Positions 7,444 through 18,293 are shown, numbered from the stretch's first letter. The stretch: DNA of 64,000 nt from Catenulispora sp. GP43 (GCF_041260665.1 NZ_JBGCCT010000002.1:1-64000), one strand, 5' to 3'. Program-made: numbers and translations. The notes: generated by a model not told the origin, from the letters alone.

Positions 7444-8925
7444 TTACCGCTCCTCGCGGTAGGCCGGCGCGACACCGCTGATGGCGTCGCCCACCCGGTG
7501 CACCCGCACCGCGTTGGTGGAACCGGGGATCCCGGGCGGGGAGCCCGCGATGATGACCACCGTGTCACCGGCCTTGCTCAGCTCCAGCTGCAGCAGCTCG
7601 GTGTCGACCTGGCGCACCATGTCGTCGGTGTGCTCGACCTCGGGGCTGCAGAAGGTACGGATGCCCCAGCTCAGCGCGAGCTGGTTGCGGATCTCGTTGT
7701 GCGGGGTGAAGGCGATCAGCGGCGTCGGCGGACGGTAGCGCGACAGCCGGCGGGCGGTGTCGCCGCTCTCGGTGAAGGCGATCAGGTACTTGGCGTACAG
7801 GTTCTCGCCGAGCTCGGCCGCCGCGCGGGCGACGGCGCCGCCCTTGGTGCGCGGCTTGCTCAGCGCCGGCTTCAGGCCGGCCGCCAGGGTCTCCTCCTCG
7901 GCCGCGGTGATGATCTTGGCCATGGTCTCCACGGTCTGCACCGCGTAGGCGCCGACCGAGGTCTCGGCCGAGAGCATCACCGCGTCGGTGCCGTCCAGGA
8001 CCGCGTTGGCCACGTCGGAGACCTCGGCGCGGGTGGGGCGGGAGTTGGTGATCATCGAGTCCAGCATCTGGGTGGCCACGATGACCGGCTTGGCGTTGCG
8101 GCGGGACAGCGTGATGCAGCGCTTCTGCACCATCGGGACCTGCTCCAGCGGCAGCTCCACGCCCAGGTCGCCGCGGGCCACCATGATCGCGTCGAAGGCG
8201 TCGACGATGGCGTCCAGGTTGGCCACCGCCTGCGGCTTCTCGATCTTGGCGATCACCGGGACCCGGTGGCCGACCTCGTCCATGATCTCGTGGACGCGCT
8301 CGATGTCGGAGGCGTCGCGCACGAAGGACAGCGCGATCATGTCGGCGCGCACGCCGGGGTTGCCGTGGCCGGGCTCCGGCTTGCCCAGGGCCCAGCGCAG
8401 GTCCAGCTCGTCCTTCTCGGACAGCGCCGGGACCGAGACGGCCACGCCGGGCAGGTTGATGCCCTTGCTGTTGGAGATCGGGCCGCCTTCCAGGACCCGG
8501 GTCACCACGTCGGTGTCGCTGACGCTCTCCACTTCCAGGGCGAGCTTGCCGTCGTCGACCAGGATCTTGTCGCCGGGCTTGCAGTCGCCGGGCAGCCCCT
8601 TGTAGGTGGTGCTGCAGACGGTGGCGTCCCCGGCGACGTCGCGCGTGGTGATGGTGAACCGCGCGCCGTTGGCCAGGACCTCCTTGCCGTTGGCGAAGGT
8701 GCCCAGACGGATCTTGGGGCCCTGCAGGTCGACCAGGATGCCTATGGCCTGGCCGCTGGTCGTGGCGACCTGCCGGACGTTGCGATATCGCTCCTCGTGG
8801 TCCTCATAGGAACCGTGGGAGAGATTCAGGCGGGCCACATTCATGCCGGCTTCCACCAGGGCGGTGAGCTGCTCTAGGGTTCCGGCCGACGGGCCCAGGG
8901 TACAAACGATTTTCGCGCGGCGCAT
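7444..8925 (-). CDS. pyk: Pyruvate kinase
   Basis: Last step of glycolysis: phosphoenolpyruvate + ADP gives pyruvate + ATP, in the cytosol. The 493-residue protein begins with RRAKIVCTLGP, the family N-terminus, and carries the PK signature around IAKIEKPQ with the catalytic Lys, then the metal-binding ARGDLGVELP segment and a C-terminal allosteric domain. Length is normal (470-500). It is a single-gene unit, divergent from the DUF4190 gene. An AAGG about 8 nt before the ATG is a modest ribosome binding site. Confidence 0.96.
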   Translation of the reverse strand: MRRAKIVCTLGPSAGTLEQLTALVEAGMNVARLNLSHGSYEDHEERYRNVRQVATTSGQAIGILVDLQGPKIRLGTFANGKEVLANGARFTITTRDVAGDATVCSTTYKGLPGDCKPGDKILVDDGKLALEVESVSDTDVVTRVLEGGPISNSKGINLPGVAVSVPALSEKDELDLRWALGKPEPGHGNPGVRADMIALSFVRDASDIERVHEIMDEVGHRVPVIAKIEKPQAVANLDAIVDAFDAIMVARGDLGVELPLEQVPMVQKRCITLSRRNAKPVIVATQMLDSMITNSRPTRAEVSDVANAVLDGTDAVMLSAETSVGAYAVQTVETMAKIITAAEEETLAAGLKPALSKPRTKGGAVARAAAELGENLYAKYLIAFTESGDTARRLSRYRPPTPLIAFTPHNEIRNQLALSWGIRTFCSPEVEHTDDMVRQVDTELLQLELSKAGDTVVIIAGSPPGIPGSTNAVRVHRVGDAISGVAPAYREER

Positions 8926-9063
8926 GCCTACTACCTTATGTCCTACTCGTTAGTAGCTTTTTCCGGTCTGACAAGTTCCCACGGCTCCGAACACAACTTT
9001 CGGCCGCCGTTCACCGTGTGTCTGTATGGATTGAACCGGGTGTCATGGAGACAATTGGCCTCC

Positions 9064-9639
9064 ATGACGACAACTCCCCCGGAACCGCCGGATTCCTCGG
9101 AGTCCCCGGAGCCTTCGGAGCCCCCGCACGTGTCGCAGGGCTCGGACAAGCCCGCGGACCGGTCGCCGGAGGAGGAGCCGGTTCAGCCTCCTTCCTCTCC
9201 GATCATCGAGCCTCCCGCCTCGGCGGTGACCCCGGGCCCCGGCCCGCGTCCCGAGCAGGAGCCGGGCGAGGTACCGCGCCACCCGGGACCCGATCAGCAG
9301 TACCCGGGGCCGGACCAGCAGTACCCGCCCCCGCCGCCGCTGCCCCCGGAGGCCTACCCGACCTACAGCGGCGGCCAGGGCTACGACTACGGCGGGTACG
9401 GCGCTCCCCCGGTCCGCCGCCGCAACGGCATGGGCACGGCCGCGCTGACGCTGGGCATCGTCGGGTTCCTGATCGGCCCGGCCAGCATCCTGGCGATCAT
9501 CTTCGGCCGGATCGGGCTGACCCGCGTGGCCCGCGGCGAGGCCACCAACCGCGGCGTGGCGCAGGCCGGGTTCGTGCTCGGGATCGTCACGCTGGCGCTG
9601 TGGATCCTCGGTCTCATCCTGGTCGCCAACCAGCACTGA
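9064..9639 (+). CDS. DUF4190 membrane protein with proline-rich N-terminus
   Basis: Small membrane protein of unknown function, 191 residues from the ATG at 9064. Residues 1-115 are a disordered Pro/Glu/Ser-rich cytoplasmic segment containing two PGPDQQYP copies. The C-terminal 75 residues hold two membrane spans (around GMGTAALTLGIVGFLIGPAS and the last 20 residues) separated by an amphipathic loop GRIGLTRVARGEA, the DUF4190 pattern. The longer reading frame from 8938 was rejected because its extra N-terminus is neither proline-rich nor conserved in style. The SD (GGAG at 9046-9049) is distant. Confidence 0.75.
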   Translation: MTTTPPEPPDSSESPEPSEPPHVSQGSDKPADRSPEEEPVQPPSSPIIEPPASAVTPGPGPRPEQEPGEVPRHPGPDQQYPGPDQQYPPPPPLPPEAYPTYSGGQGYDYGGYGAPPVRRRNGMGTAALTLGIVGFLIGPASILAIIFGRIGLTRVARGEATNRGVAQAGFVLGIVTLALWILGLILVANQH

Positions 9640-9701
9640 GGCATCTCGCCGGTTGCCCGGCCGGGCCGGTACGCCCCCCGGTACGCCCCGGCGGACCGAA
9701 A

Positions 9702-9747
9702 CGGCGCGGCGGCTCCGGACGGCGAACCGTCCGGAGCCGCCGCGCCG
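9702..9747. terminator. Bidirectional hairpin between DUF4190 gene and gltD
   Basis: A perfect 21-bp stem (9702-9722 with 9727-9747) is capped by a CGAA tetraloop. It sits between two convergent genes, 63 bases after the DUF4190 stop and 5 bases from the gltD stop, and can terminate both transcripts. Confidence 0.8.
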
Positions 9748-9751
9748 GCGC

Positions 9752-11212
9752 TCACACCGTCACCGGCCGCGCCGTCGGCGGGATCGGCTTGGGCAGCGTG
9801 CTCGACCCCGACAGGTAGGCGTCCACCGAACTGGCCGCCGAGCGGCCCTCGGCGATCGCCCACACGATCAGCGACTGCCCGCGGCCGGCGTCCCCGGCCA
9901 CGAACACGCCGGGCACGTTGGTGGCGTAGTCGTTGTCCCGGGCGATGTTGCCGCGCTCGTCCAGGGCCAGACCCAGCTGGTCGATCAGGCCGTTGCCGCG
10001 CTCGGGGCCGACGAAGCCCATGGCCAGCAGCACCAGGTCGGCCGGGATCTCCCGCTCGGTGCCCGCCACCGGGACCGGACGCCCGCCCTCGAAGCGGACC
10101 TCGACCAGGCGCAGGGCCTTGACCCGGCCGTTGTCGTCGCCCACGAACTCGGTGGTGGACACCGCGTAGACCCGCTCGCCGTTCTCCTCGTGCGCCGAGG
10201 AGACACGGAAGATCACCGGGTAGGTCGGCCACGGCTGGTTGGCCGGACGGTCCTGGCCGGGCTGCGGCATGATCTCCAGCTGCGTCACCGACTCCGCACC
10301 CTGCCGGGTGGCGGTGCCCAGGCAGTCCGCCCCGGTGTCGCCGCCGCCGATGACCACCACGTGCTTGCCGAACGCGTCGATCGGCGCGGTCAGGTAGTCG
10401 CCCTCGCACGTCTTGTTCGCGTACGGCAGGTAGTCCATCGCCTGGTGCACGCCGGCCAGGTCGCGGCCGGGCACGTCCAGCTCGCGGGCCTTGGTCGCGC
10501 CGACCGCGAGCACGATGGCGTCGTACCGGGCCAGCAGCGCGTCGCCGGTGAGGTCCACGCCGATGTGCATCCCGGGACGGAACTTGGTGCCCTCGGCGCG
10601 CATCTGCTCGATGCGCCGGTTCAGGTGGCGCTTCTCCATCTTGAACTCGGGGATGCCGTAGCGCAGCAGGCCGCCGATCCGGTCGGCGCGCTCGTAGACG
10701 GCGACGGTGTGGCCGGCCCGGGTCAGCTGCTGCGCGGCGGCCAGCCCCGAGGGGCCCGAGCCGATGACCGCGACCGTGCGGCCGGACAGGCGCTCCGGCG
10801 GCAGGGGCCTGACGGTCCCGTCCTCCCACGCCCGGTCGATGATCGAGACCTCGACGTTCTTGATGGTCACCGGCGGCTGGTTGATGCCCAGCACGCACGC
10901 GGTCTCACACGGCGCCGGGCACAGCCGCCCGGTGAACTCCGGGAAGTTGTTGGTCGCGTGCAGCCGGTCCGAGGCACCCTCCCAGTCGCCCTTCCACACC
11001 AGGTCGTTCCACTCCGGGATGATGTTCCCGAGCGGGCAGCCGTTGTGGCAGAACGGGATGCCGCAGTCCATGCAGCGGCCGGCCTGCTTGTTGATGATCG
11101 GCAGCAGGCCCCCGGGCTTGTAGACCTCTTTCCAGTCCTGGACGCGCTCGGCGACCGGGCGGCGCTCGGGGTGCTCCTGCGGGGTGGTCAGGAAACCACG
11201 GGGGTCAGCCAC
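9752..11212 (-). CDS. gltD: Glutamate synthase small subunit
   Basis: Beta subunit of NADPH-GOGAT. It oxidises NADPH and passes electrons through FAD and Fe-S clusters to GltB. In its 486 residues are two N-terminal Cys groups for [4Fe-4S] clusters ([14 protein letters not shown] and CPAPCETAC), the FAD-binding [11 protein letters not shown] and the NADPH-binding GGGDTGADC. The GTG at 11212 lies inside the end of gltB, giving an 8-bp overlap, so the subunits are made together. Length is typical for bacterial GltD (470-490). Confidence 0.96.
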   Translation of the reverse strand: MADPRGFLTTPQEHPERRPVAERVQDWKEVYKPGGLLPIINKQAGRCMDCGIPFCHNGCPLGNIIPEWNDLVWKGDWEGASDRLHATNNFPEFTGRLCPAPCETACVLGINQPPVTIKNVEVSIIDRAWEDGTVRPLPPERLSGRTVAVIGSGPSGLAAAQQLTRAGHTVAVYERADRIGGLLRYGIPEFKMEKRHLNRRIEQMRAEGTKFRPGMHIGVDLTGDALLARYDAIVLAVGATKARELDVPGRDLAGVHQAMDYLPYANKTCEGDYLTAPIDAFGKHVVVIGGGDTGADCLGTATRQGAESVTQLEIMPQPGQDRPANQPWPTYPVIFRVSSAHEENGERVYAVSTTEFVGDDNGRVKALRLVEVRFEGGRPVPVAGTEREIPADLVLLAMGFVGPERGNGLIDQLGLALDERGNIARDNDYATNVPGVFVAGDAGRGQSLIVWAIAEGRSAASSVDAYLSGSSTLPKPIPPTARPVTV

Positions 11213-14200
11213 GGGTGGCCTCCATGATCTTGTCGAGGGTCTGCTCTTCGGAAAGGCCGGCGGCCTGGGCCGCGGCGCGGGCGGTGAGCACCCGCTTGTA
11301 GTCGACCGGCATGATCTTCGCGAACCGGCCGACGCATCCGCCCCAGTCGGCGAGCAGCGTCTCGGCGACGGTGGAGCCGGTCTCCTCCTGGTGCTCCTGG
11401 ACCAGGGTGTGCAGCAGGGCGCGGTCCTCGGCGTCCAGCGCCTCGACGTTGACCATCTCGGAGTTGACGCGGGAGACCTTCAGGTCCAGGACGTACGCGG
11501 TGCCGCCGCTCATGCCGGCGGCCAGGTTGCGCCCGTGCTCGCCGAGGATGACCACGGTGCCGCCGGTCATGTACTCGCAGGCGTGGTCGCCCACGCCCTC
11601 CACTACCGCGGTGGCCCCGGAGTTGCGGACGCAGAACCGCTCGCCGACCGTGCCGCGCAGGTGCACGCGGCCGCTGGTGGCGCCGTAGGCGATCACGTTG
11701 CCGGCGATCACATTGCGCTCGGCCGCGACGTTGATGGCGTCGGCGTCGCGGTGCGGCCGGACCACGATCCGCCCGCCGGACAGGCCCTTGCCGACGTAGT
11801 CGTTGGCGTCACCCTCCAGCCGCAGGGTGATGCCCGGGGCCAGGAAGGCGCCGAAGGAGTTGCCGGCCGAGCCCACGAACGTCAGGTCGATGGTGCCCTC
11901 GGCCAGGCCCTCGCCGCGGTGCACCTTCACCACCTCGTGCGAGAGCATCGTGCCGACGGTGCGGTTGACGTTGCGGATCTCGAACTGCGCGCGCACCGGC
12001 TCGCCCCTGGCGATCGCCGGCTGCGCCACCGCGATGAGCTGGTGGTCCAGGGCCTTGTCCAGGCCGTGGTCCTGCTCCCGGGTCTGGTACCGCGCGGTGC
12101 CCTCCGGCAGCGCCGGGACGTGCAGCAGCGGGGCCAGGTCGAGCCCGGAGGCCTTCCAGTGCGCCACCGCGCCCTCGGTGTCCAGCAGCTCGGCGTGGCC
12201 GATGGCCTCCTGCAGCGTGCGGAAACCGAGCGCGGCCAGGTGCTCGCGCACCTCCTCGGCCAGGTACTCGAAGAAGGTGACCACGAACTCGGGCCGGCCG
12301 CTGAACCGGGAGCGCAGCTCCGGGTTCTGCGTCGCCACGCCCACCGGACAGGTGTCCAGGTGGCAGACCCGCATCATGACGCAGCCGGAGACGACCAGCG
12401 GCGCGGTGGCGAAGCCGTACTCCTCGGCGCCGAGCAGCGCCGCGATCAGCACGTCGCGGCCGGTCTTGAGCTGGCCGTCGGTCTGCACCACGATCCGGTC
12501 GCGCAGACCGTTGAGCAGCAGCGTCTGCTGGGTCTCGGCAAGGCCGAGCTCCCAGGGCGCGCCGGCGTGCTTGAGCGAGGTCAGGGGGCTGGCGCCGGTA
12601 CCGCCGTCGTGCCCGGAGATCAGGACCACGTCGGCGTGCGCCTTGGACACCCCGGCCGCCACCGTGCCGACGCCGACCTCGGCGACCAGCTTGACGTGCA
12701 CGCGCGCGTCGCGGTTGGCGTTCTTCAGGTCGTGGATCAGCTGCGCCAGGTCCTCGATCGAGTAGATGTCGTGGTGCGGCGGCGGGGAGATCAGGCCGAC
12801 GCCCGGCGTGGAGTGCCGGGTCTTGGCCACCCACGGGTACACCTTGTGGCCGGGCAGCTGGCCGCCCTCGCCGGGCTTGGCGCCCTGGGCCATCTTGATC
12901 TGGATGTCGTCGGCCTCGGCCAGGTACTCGGCGGTCACGCCGAACCGGCCGGAGGCGACCTGCTTGATCGCGCTGCGGCGCTCGGGGTCGCGCAGGCGCT
13001 CGACGTCCTCGCCGCCCTCGCCGGTGTTGGACTTGGCGCCGAGCTGGTTCATGGCGATGGCCAGCGTCTGGTGCGCCTCGTAGGAGATGGAGCCGTAGGA
13101 CATGGCGCCGGTGGAGAAGCGCTTGACGATCTCCGAGACCGGTTCGACGTCCTCGATCGGGATCGGCTTGCGCTCGCCGTCCTTGATCTTGAACAGTCCG
13201 CGCAGCGTCATCAGGCGCTCGGACTGCTCGTCGACGCGCGAGGTGTACTGCTTGAAGATGTCGTAGCGCTTCTCGCGGGTGGCGTGCTGCAGCCGGAAGA
13301 CCGTGTCGGGGTCGAACAGGTGCGGCTCGCCCTCGCGGCGCCACTGGTACTCCCCGCCGATGTCCAGCCGGCGGTGCGCCAGGCGGGAGGTGCCGGACTG
13401 CTTGGGGTAGGCGCGGGCGTGGCGGCGCGCGGTCTCCTCGGCCAGGGTGTCCAGGCCGACGCCGGCGATCTTGCTGAAGGTGCCGGTGAAGTACTCGTCG
13501 ACGACGTCCTGCGCCAGGCCGATGGCCTCGAAGATCTGCGCACCGCGGTAGGAGGCGACCGTGGAGATGCCCATCTTGGACATCACCTTCAGCACGCCCT
13601 TGCCCAGCGCCTTGATCAGGTTCCGGATGGCCTGCTCGGGCTCGATCAGGCCCAGGTGGCCCGAGCCCGCCATCTCCTCGACCGACTCCATGGCCAGGTA
13701 GGGGTTGACGACGGCGGCGCCGTAGCCGATCAGCAGCGCGACGTGGTGCACCTCGCGCACGTCCCCGGCCTCGATGACCAGGCCCACGTGGGTCCGGGTC
13801 TTCTCCCGGATCAGGTGGTGGTGCACCGCGGAGGTGAGCAGCAGCGAGGGGATCGGGGCGTGCTCGGCGTCGGAGTGCCGGTCGGAGAGCACGATGATGC
13901 GCGCGCCACCGGCGATGGCCTTGGAGACCTCTTCGCGGATCTCTTCCAATCGCGCTCGGAGGGCGATGCCTCCGCCGGCGACCCGGTACAGACCGGAGAC
14001 GGTGACCGCGCGCAGGCCCGGCAGGTCGCCGTCGGCATTGATGTGGATGAGCTTGGCCAGCTCGTCGTTGTCGATGACCGGGAAGGCCACCTCGACCTGG
14101 CGGCAGGCCGCGGCGGTGGGCTCCAGCAGGTTGGTCTCCGGGCCGATGGTGGTGGCAAGGCTCGTGACCAGCTCCTCCCGGATGGCGTCCAGCGGCGGGT

Positions 14201-15878
14201 TGGTGACCTGCGCGAACAGCTGGGTGAAGTAGTCGAAGACCAGGCGCGGCTTCTCGGAGAGCACCGCGACCGGGGAGTCCGAGCCCATGGAGCCCAGCGG
14301 CTCCCCGCCCGTGCGGGCCATCGGGGCCAGCAGGACCCGCAGCTCCTCCTCGGTGTAGCCGAAGGTCTGCTGGCGGCGGGTGACCGAGGCGCGGGTGTGC
14401 ACGATGTGCTCGCGCTCGGGGAGCTTGTCGAGCTTGATCCGGCCGGCGTGCAGCCATTCGGTGTACGGCTCGGCGGCGGCCAGGGCGGCCTTGATCTCCT
14501 CGTCCTCGACGATCCGGCCGGCGGCGGTGTCCACCAGGAACATCCGGCCGGGCTGCAGGCGGCCCTTGCGGACCACGGTCGCCGGGTCGATGTCCAGCAC
14601 GCCGAACTCGCTGGCCAGGACCACCAGGCCGTCGTCGGTGACCCAGTAGCGCGAGGGGCGCAGGCCGTTGCGGTCCAGGACGGCGCCGATCACGGTGCCG
14701 TCGGAGAAGACCATGTCGGCCGGGCCGTCCCAGGGCTCCATGAAGGAGGAGTGGTACTGGTAGAAGGCGCGCCGGGCGGCGTCCATCTCGCCGTGGTTCT
14801 CCCAGGCCTCCGGGATCATCATCAGCACGGCGTGCGGCAGGCTGCGGCCGGCCAGGTGCAGCAGCTCCAGAGCCTCGTCGAAGGACGCGGAGTCCGAGGC
14901 GCCGGGGGTGCAGATCGGGAACAGCCGGTCCAGGTCGCCGCCGATGAGGTCGGTGGCCAGGTCGGACTCGCGGGCCCGCATCCAGTTCCGGTTCCCGATC
15001 ACGGTGTTGATCTCGCCGTTGTGCGCGACGAACCGGTAGGGGTGGGCCAGCGGCCAGGCCGGGAAGGTGTTGGTGCTGAACCGGGAGTGGACCAGGCCGA
15101 TGGCGCTGGCGAAGCGCTCGTCGAGCAGGTCCGGGAAGAAGGTCTCCAGCTGGCCGGTGGTGAGCATGCCCTTGTAGACCAGGGTGCGCGCGCTCAGCGA
15201 GGGGAAGTACACCTCGGTGTCGCGCTCGGCGCGCTTGCGCAGGGCGAAGGCCAGGCGGTCCAGCTCGATGCCGGACTGGCCGCCGGTGCCGGTGACGAAC
15301 AGCTGGCGGAAACGGGGCATCACCGACAGCGCGCCGTTGCCCAGACCCTCGGGGTCGGTGGGCAGGTCGCGCCAGCCGAGCACGGCCAGGTGCTCCTCGG
15401 TGGCGATGGCCTCGACGCGGGCCTCGGCCTCCCGGGCGGCGTCGTCGTCGGTGGGGAGGAAGGCCACTCCGACGGCATAGTGCCCGGCGGGCGGGAGGTC
15501 GAAACGCGCGTTCGGGTTCGCGTCCGTGGCCAGGACGGCGCGCAGGAAGGCGTCCGGGACCTGCACCAGGATGCCGGCGCCGTCGCCGGTCGAGGGCTCG
15601 GCGCCGGAGGCGCCGCGGTGCTCCATGTTGACCAGGGCCTGCAGCGCCTGCTCGACGATCGCGTGGCTGGGGACGCCGGTGAGCGTGGCCACGAAGGCGA
15701 CGCCGCAGGAGTCCTTCTCCGCGCGCGGGTCGTACAGGCCCTGCGCCGGCGGCAGCGCCGAGAACAGCGGGGCGGCGCTGGGGGTGGCGGGCGCGGTGGA
15801 CGTGGCGGGCTCGGCCGCCGCGTGGTCATCGGGGCGGGAGGATCCGGCGCGACCGGTCGGTATGGCTGGGAATGCCAT
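11205..15878 (-). CDS. gltB: Glutamate synthase large subunit
   Basis: Alpha subunit of NADPH-GOGAT: 2-oxoglutarate + glutamine gives two glutamates. The 1557-residue protein has the class II amidotransferase domain (nucleophile Cys58 in KDSCGV), a central domain, the FMN-binding synthase domain and a C-terminal beta-helix. The 3Fe-4S cluster ligands are visible in [15 protein letters not shown]. The mature enzyme normally begins at the nucleophilic Cys, so 57 residues (Ala/Pro/Thr-rich) would be removed; this leader is longer than the 10-40 residues often seen. GGAAGG precedes the ATG. A 17-bp dyad lies 72 bp upstream. Co-translated with gltD. Confidence 0.97.
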   Translation of the reverse strand: MAFPAIPTGRAGSSRPDDHAAAEPATSTAPATPSAAPLFSALPPAQGLYDPRAEKDSCGVAFVATLTGVPSHAIVEQALQALVNMEHRGASGAEPSTGDGAGILVQVPDAFLRAVLATDANPNARFDLPPAGHYAVGVAFLPTDDDAAREAEARVEAIATEEHLAVLGWRDLPTDPEGLGNGALSVMPRFRQLFVTGTGGQSGIELDRLAFALRKRAERDTEVYFPSLSARTLVYKGMLTTGQLETFFPDLLDERFASAIGLVHSRFSTNTFPAWPLAHPYRFVAHNGEINTVIGNRNWMRARESDLATDLIGGDLDRLFPICTPGASDSASFDEALELLHLAGRSLPHAVLMMIPEAWENHGEMDAARRAFYQYHSSFMEPWDGPADMVFSDGTVIGAVLDRNGLRPSRYWVTDDGLVVLASEFGVLDIDPATVVRKGRLQPGRMFLVDTAAGRIVEDEEIKAALAAAEPYTEWLHAGRIKLDKLPEREHIVHTRASVTRRQQTFGYTEEELRVLLAPMARTGGEPLGSMGSDSPVAVLSEKPRLVFDYFTQLFAQVTNPPLDAIREELVTSLATTIGPETNLLEPTAAACRQVEVAFPVIDNDELAKLIHINADGDLPGLRAVTVSGLYRVAGGGIALRARLEEIREEVSKAIAGGARIIVLSDRHSDAEHAPIPSLLLTSAVHHHLIREKTRTHVGLVIEAGDVREVHHVALLIGYGAAVVNPYLAMESVEEMAGSGHLGLIEPEQAIRNLIKALGKGVLKVMSKMGISTVASYRGAQIFEAIGLAQDVVDEYFTGTFSKIAGVGLDTLAEETARRHARAYPKQSGTSRLAHRRLDIGGEYQWRREGEPHLFDPDTVFRLQHATREKRYDIFKQYTSRVDEQSERLMTLRGLFKIKDGERKPIPIEDVEPVSEIVKRFSTGAMSYGSISYEAHQTLAIAMNQLGAKSNTGEGGEDVERLRDPERRSAIKQVASGRFGVTAEYLAEADDIQIKMAQGAKPGEGGQLPGHKVYPWVAKTRHSTPGVGLISPPPHHDIYSIEDLAQLIHDLKNANRDARVHVKLVAEVGVGTVAAGVSKAHADVVLISGHDGGTGASPLTSLKHAGAPWELGLAETQQTLLLNGLRDRIVVQTDGQLKTGRDVLIAALLGAEEYGFATAPLVVSGCVMMRVCHLDTCPVGVATQNPELRSRFSGRPEFVVTFFEYLAEEVREHLAALGFRTLQEAIGHAELLDTEGAVAHWKASGLDLAPLLHVPALPEGTARYQTREQDHGLDKALDHQLIAVAQPAIARGEPVRAQFEIRNVNRTVGTMLSHEVVKVHRGEGLAEGTIDLTFVGSAGNSFGAFLAPGITLRLEGDANDYVGKGLSGGRIVVRPHRDADAINVAAERNVIAGNVIAYGATSGRVHLRGTVGERFCVRNSGATAVVEGVGDHACEYMTGGTVVILGEHGRNLAAGMSGGTAYVLDLKVSRVNSEMVNVEALDAEDRALLHTLVQEHQEETGSTVAETLLADWGGCVGRFAKIMPVDYKRVLTARAAAQAAGLSEEQTLDKIMEATRG

Positions 15879-16216
15879 GGGGGGCTGTCCTTCCGTCGTG
15901 TCAGTCTGGCACGGCGGGACGTCTTTGGCCCTTGCGCAATCCGATCAGGTGTAAGCAGAGGTTACAACATGGTGGGGCGGGTGGGGAGTGGACTATCTCA
16001 CAGTGCGGGACGCGCGGTCCCGAGATGTGTTCCGGATGTCGAGACGCGCCGATTTGTTGTGGATCTTGGGCAGCACCGGTTCCGCCCCCGGTCGGTGACG
16101 GTGGTCCGGAACGTTCGCGAGGGCGCGCCTTCGGTCGTGTCCGAACCCCGGTGAAGAGGGTGGTGACAGCCCGGCCCGAGACGACGACGGCTCGCGCATA
16201 AGACTTGTCCCGTTTC
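15879..16216. other. 338-bp noncoding gap upstream of gltB
   Basis: This region should contain the gltBD promoter and the 3' end of the padR transcript. The only clear structure is the dyad TGTAA-N7-TTACA at 15950-15966. I see no small gene with a ribosome binding site. Confidence 0.5.
15950..15966. promoter_or_regulatory. Dyad TGTAA-N7-TTACA upstream of gltB
   Basis: A perfect inverted repeat (15950-15954 with 15962-15966) lies 72-88 bases before the gltB start codon. It is a candidate operator for nitrogen control. It resembles, but does not match, the GlnR consensus GTnAC-n6-GnAAC: only the GTAAC half is present on the minus strand. Confidence 0.45.
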
Positions 16217-16759
16217 CTATTCCCCCACTGCGCCATCCAACTCCGCGATGGCGGTGTGCAACCACTCACGTTCGGCCCGCGCGGTGGCCCGCGCGATCTG
16301 CGTCATGCCGCGCTGAAAGAGCGTCGGGGCGTCCTCGGCCTTGACCGGCCTGCCGTCGGCGTCGAAGAAGAAGCCGGCCCCGGCCGCGTCGAGGAACGCC
16401 AGCCGCCGGCGCAGTACCGCGGCCTGCGCGGCCGGGTCCTCGAGCCGGTGCAGGAACGCCAGGATCGTGAAGTAGCGGTTCCGGTCGGTGATCTCCACCT
16501 CGCTGGGCTCGCGCAGGCGCCGGGCCAGCTCGGCCCGGCCGGCCTCGGTGAGGCCCAGGACCTGGCGCGGGGCGGCGCCGGTGCCCGGCTCGGTCCAGCG
16601 CTCGAGGTGGCCCTTGGCCTCCAGGCGGGCGATGGCCGGGTAGAGGGCACCGTCGCTGACCGGTTTGACGTGGCCGGTGAGGCCGGTGATGCGGTCTTTG
16701 AGCTGGTAGCCGTGCAGGGGGCCTTCGGCGAGGAAGCCGAGGATGGCCAGCGGGAGCAT
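16217..16759 (-). CDS. PadR-family transcriptional regulator
   Basis: Repressor of the PadR family, 180 residues. The N-terminal winged helix (about residues 3-80) has the family signature LPLAILGFLAEGPLHGYQLK and the wing pattern SDGALYPAIARLEAKGHLER. The C-terminal helical domain (about 95-180) is the Vir_act_alpha_C-type dimerisation region. GGAGA lies about 9 nt upstream of the ATG. It is divergent from a MATE efflux gene, with a multi-part dyad in between. PadR proteins usually repress their neighbour and are released by an aromatic or drug-like ligand; the ligand here is unknown. Confidence 0.9.
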   Translation of the reverse strand: MLPLAILGFLAEGPLHGYQLKDRITGLTGHVKPVSDGALYPAIARLEAKGHLERWTEPGTGAAPRQVLGLTEAGRAELARRLREPSEVEITDRNRYFTILAFLHRLEDPAAQAAVLRRRLAFLDAAGAGFFFDADGRPVKAEDAPTLFQRGMTQIARATARAEREWLHTAIAELDGAVGE

Positions 16760-16850
16760 CGGGTCTGTGTCTCCGGGATGGGGGCGGCGGGGCGGCGGAG
16801 CGGCGGGCGAGTCGGCGGTTTCCGGTTGCGGCGGCGGCGCGCCTCATGTT

Positions 16851-16895
16851 ACCTCTTTTCGCGTTACCTCGATTCGAGGTACAGCGAAACGAGGT
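16851..16895. promoter_or_regulatory. Nested operator between padR and the MATE gene
   Basis: The inner palindrome TACCTCGA-T-TCGAGGTA (16865-16881) is perfect. It is enclosed by outer arms ACCTCTTTTCGC (16851-16862) and GCGAAACGAGGT (16884-16895), which are complementary at 11 of 12 positions. The result is four copies of an ACCTCGnTTCG-like half site in two dyads sharing one centre, 19 nt upstream of the MATE start codon. This fits a PadR operator. Confidence 0.7.
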
Positions 16896-16913
16896 TTGGG
16901 AGGGGTGGGTCGG

Positions 16914-18293
16914 ATGGGCGTCGCCACTGCGGGGCACCGGCGCGCGATCGTGGCGCTGGCGTGGCCGGTGTACGTGGAACTGCTGGCCGGGGTCGTGGCC
17001 GGGATCATCGATGTGGCCTGGGTCGCGCACCTGGGTCCGGCGCCGACGGCCGCGGTCGCGCTGGCCACGAACCTGGAGAACCTGGTCCTGGGCCTGGTGC
17101 TGATCGCCGGCGCGGGCACGACGGTGCTCATCGCGGCCCGGCCGACGGCCGAAGGGCGGCGGGAGGCGGTCCGGGGCGGGGCGGCACTGTCCGCGGTGAT
17201 CACCGCGGCGGTGGTCGGCGGCGGCCTGGCGTTCCGCGGGCCGGTGGCCGGAATGTTCTTCGGCCCCGGCGACGCACGGCGGGACGCGCTGGGCTACCTG
17301 GCGATCTCCGTGCCGGGGCTCGCGGTGTACTTCGGCCAGTTCATGGTGGACTCGGTCTTCAAGGGCCTCGGCGACACGCGCACCCCGATGCGGCTGGCGA
17401 TGGGGGCCAACGCGCTGATCCTGGTGCTCGACCCGACGCTCATCTACGGACTCGGGCTCGGGGTGCGGGGCGCGGCGATCGCGACGGTGACCGGGCGCGC
17501 GGCGATGCTGGCGATCGCGGGGGTGGTGGTGCGACGGTGGGTCGGCCAGGACCGTCCCGCCGAAATACTCACCGCCGCGCCGGCGCCTGTCGCTTCGGCA
17601 AGTGCCGTTGCGGTGCTCCAAGTCCCGGCTGTCGCCACCGCACTCCCCCGCCGCATCACCGCCCGCGCCCTCGCCGCCTCGGCTCTCGACGTCGCCCGGG
17701 CCGGGGCGCCGCTGGGCACCGACTTCGTCGTGCGCATGGCCGGGGCGACCGCGTTGGCCGCGGTCGTGGCCGGGTTCGGGGTCGCGGCGGTGGCGGCGTA
17801 CGGCATCGGGACCAAGGCCATGTACTTCGCGTCGATGGCGTTCTACGCCGTGCGGCAGGCCGCGACCATCCACTCCGCGCGCAGCGCGCCGGAGTCCGGC
17901 CGGCGGATCGGGGCGGCGGTGATCGGGGTCGGGGCCTCGGTGGGTGCGGTCGCCGCGGTGGTGTACGCCGGGGCGGCGCCATGGATCATGGCGGCGTTCA
18001 CCGGGCGGGCCGAGGTGGTCTCGGTCGGGGTGGTGTTCCTGCGGTGGTTGGCGCTCTACCTGGTGCCGATGTCGGTGGTGATCAGCGTGTCCGGGGCGCT
18101 GGCCGCGGGGCGGGGCGGGAACCGGCTGCCAGCCGTGACGGCGGTCGGGACCGCGGTGCTGGTGCTGCTCGCGCACGGGCTGGCCGGGCCGTTCGGGCTG
18201 CCGGGGGTGTGGGCCGCGATGGTCGGCAGCGCGGCGCTGCAGTGCGCCGCGCTGCTCGTCCTGATGCGGGTCAGCGCAGGTAGACGGCCATGA
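16914..18293 (+). CDS. MATE-family multidrug efflux transporter
   Basis: Cation-coupled exporter of the inner membrane. The start is the ATG at 16914, with GGGAGGGG about 9 nt upstream, giving 459 residues, the normal MATE length; the longer frame from 16743 would run through the operator. The protein shows the two-fold MATE repeat, with the family signature FMVDSVFKGLGDTRTPM around residue 145-160 and about 12 hydrophobic segments. Its end overlaps the convergent gene by 23 bp. The divergent PadR regulator and nested operator suggest drug-inducible expression. Substrates are unknown. Confidence 0.9.
   Translation: MGVATAGHRRAIVALAWPVYVELLAGVVAGIIDVAWVAHLGPAPTAAVALATNLENLVLGLVLIAGAGTTVLIAARPTAEGRREAVRGGAALSAVITAAVVGGGLAFRGPVAGMFFGPGDARRDALGYLAISVPGLAVYFGQFMVDSVFKGLGDTRTPMRLAMGANALILVLDPTLIYGLGLGVRGAAIATVTGRAAMLAIAGVVVRRWVGQDRPAEILTAAPAPVASASAVAVLQVPAVATALPRRITARALAASALDVARAGAPLGTDFVVRMAGATALAAVVAGFGVAAVAAYGIGTKAMYFASMAFYAVRQAATIHSARSAPESGRRIGAAVIGVGASVGAVAAVVYAGAAPWIMAAFTGRAEVVSVGVVFLRWLALYLVPMSVVISVSGALAAGRGGNRLPAVTAVGTAVLVLLAHGLAGPFGLPGVWAAMVGSAALQCAALLVLMRVSAGRRP

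Noticed and set aside
11184-16154. 1656-codon open frame on the plus strand opposite gltB
   Set aside because: It is a shadow of gltB. The composition (Gln, Arg, Val, His, Gly-rich) is that of antisense high-GC frames, and no domain or SD is visible.
16743-16913. N-terminal extension of the MATE gene
   Set aside because: It would be translated through the operator and lacks similarity. The ATG at 16914 has an SD and gives the right length.
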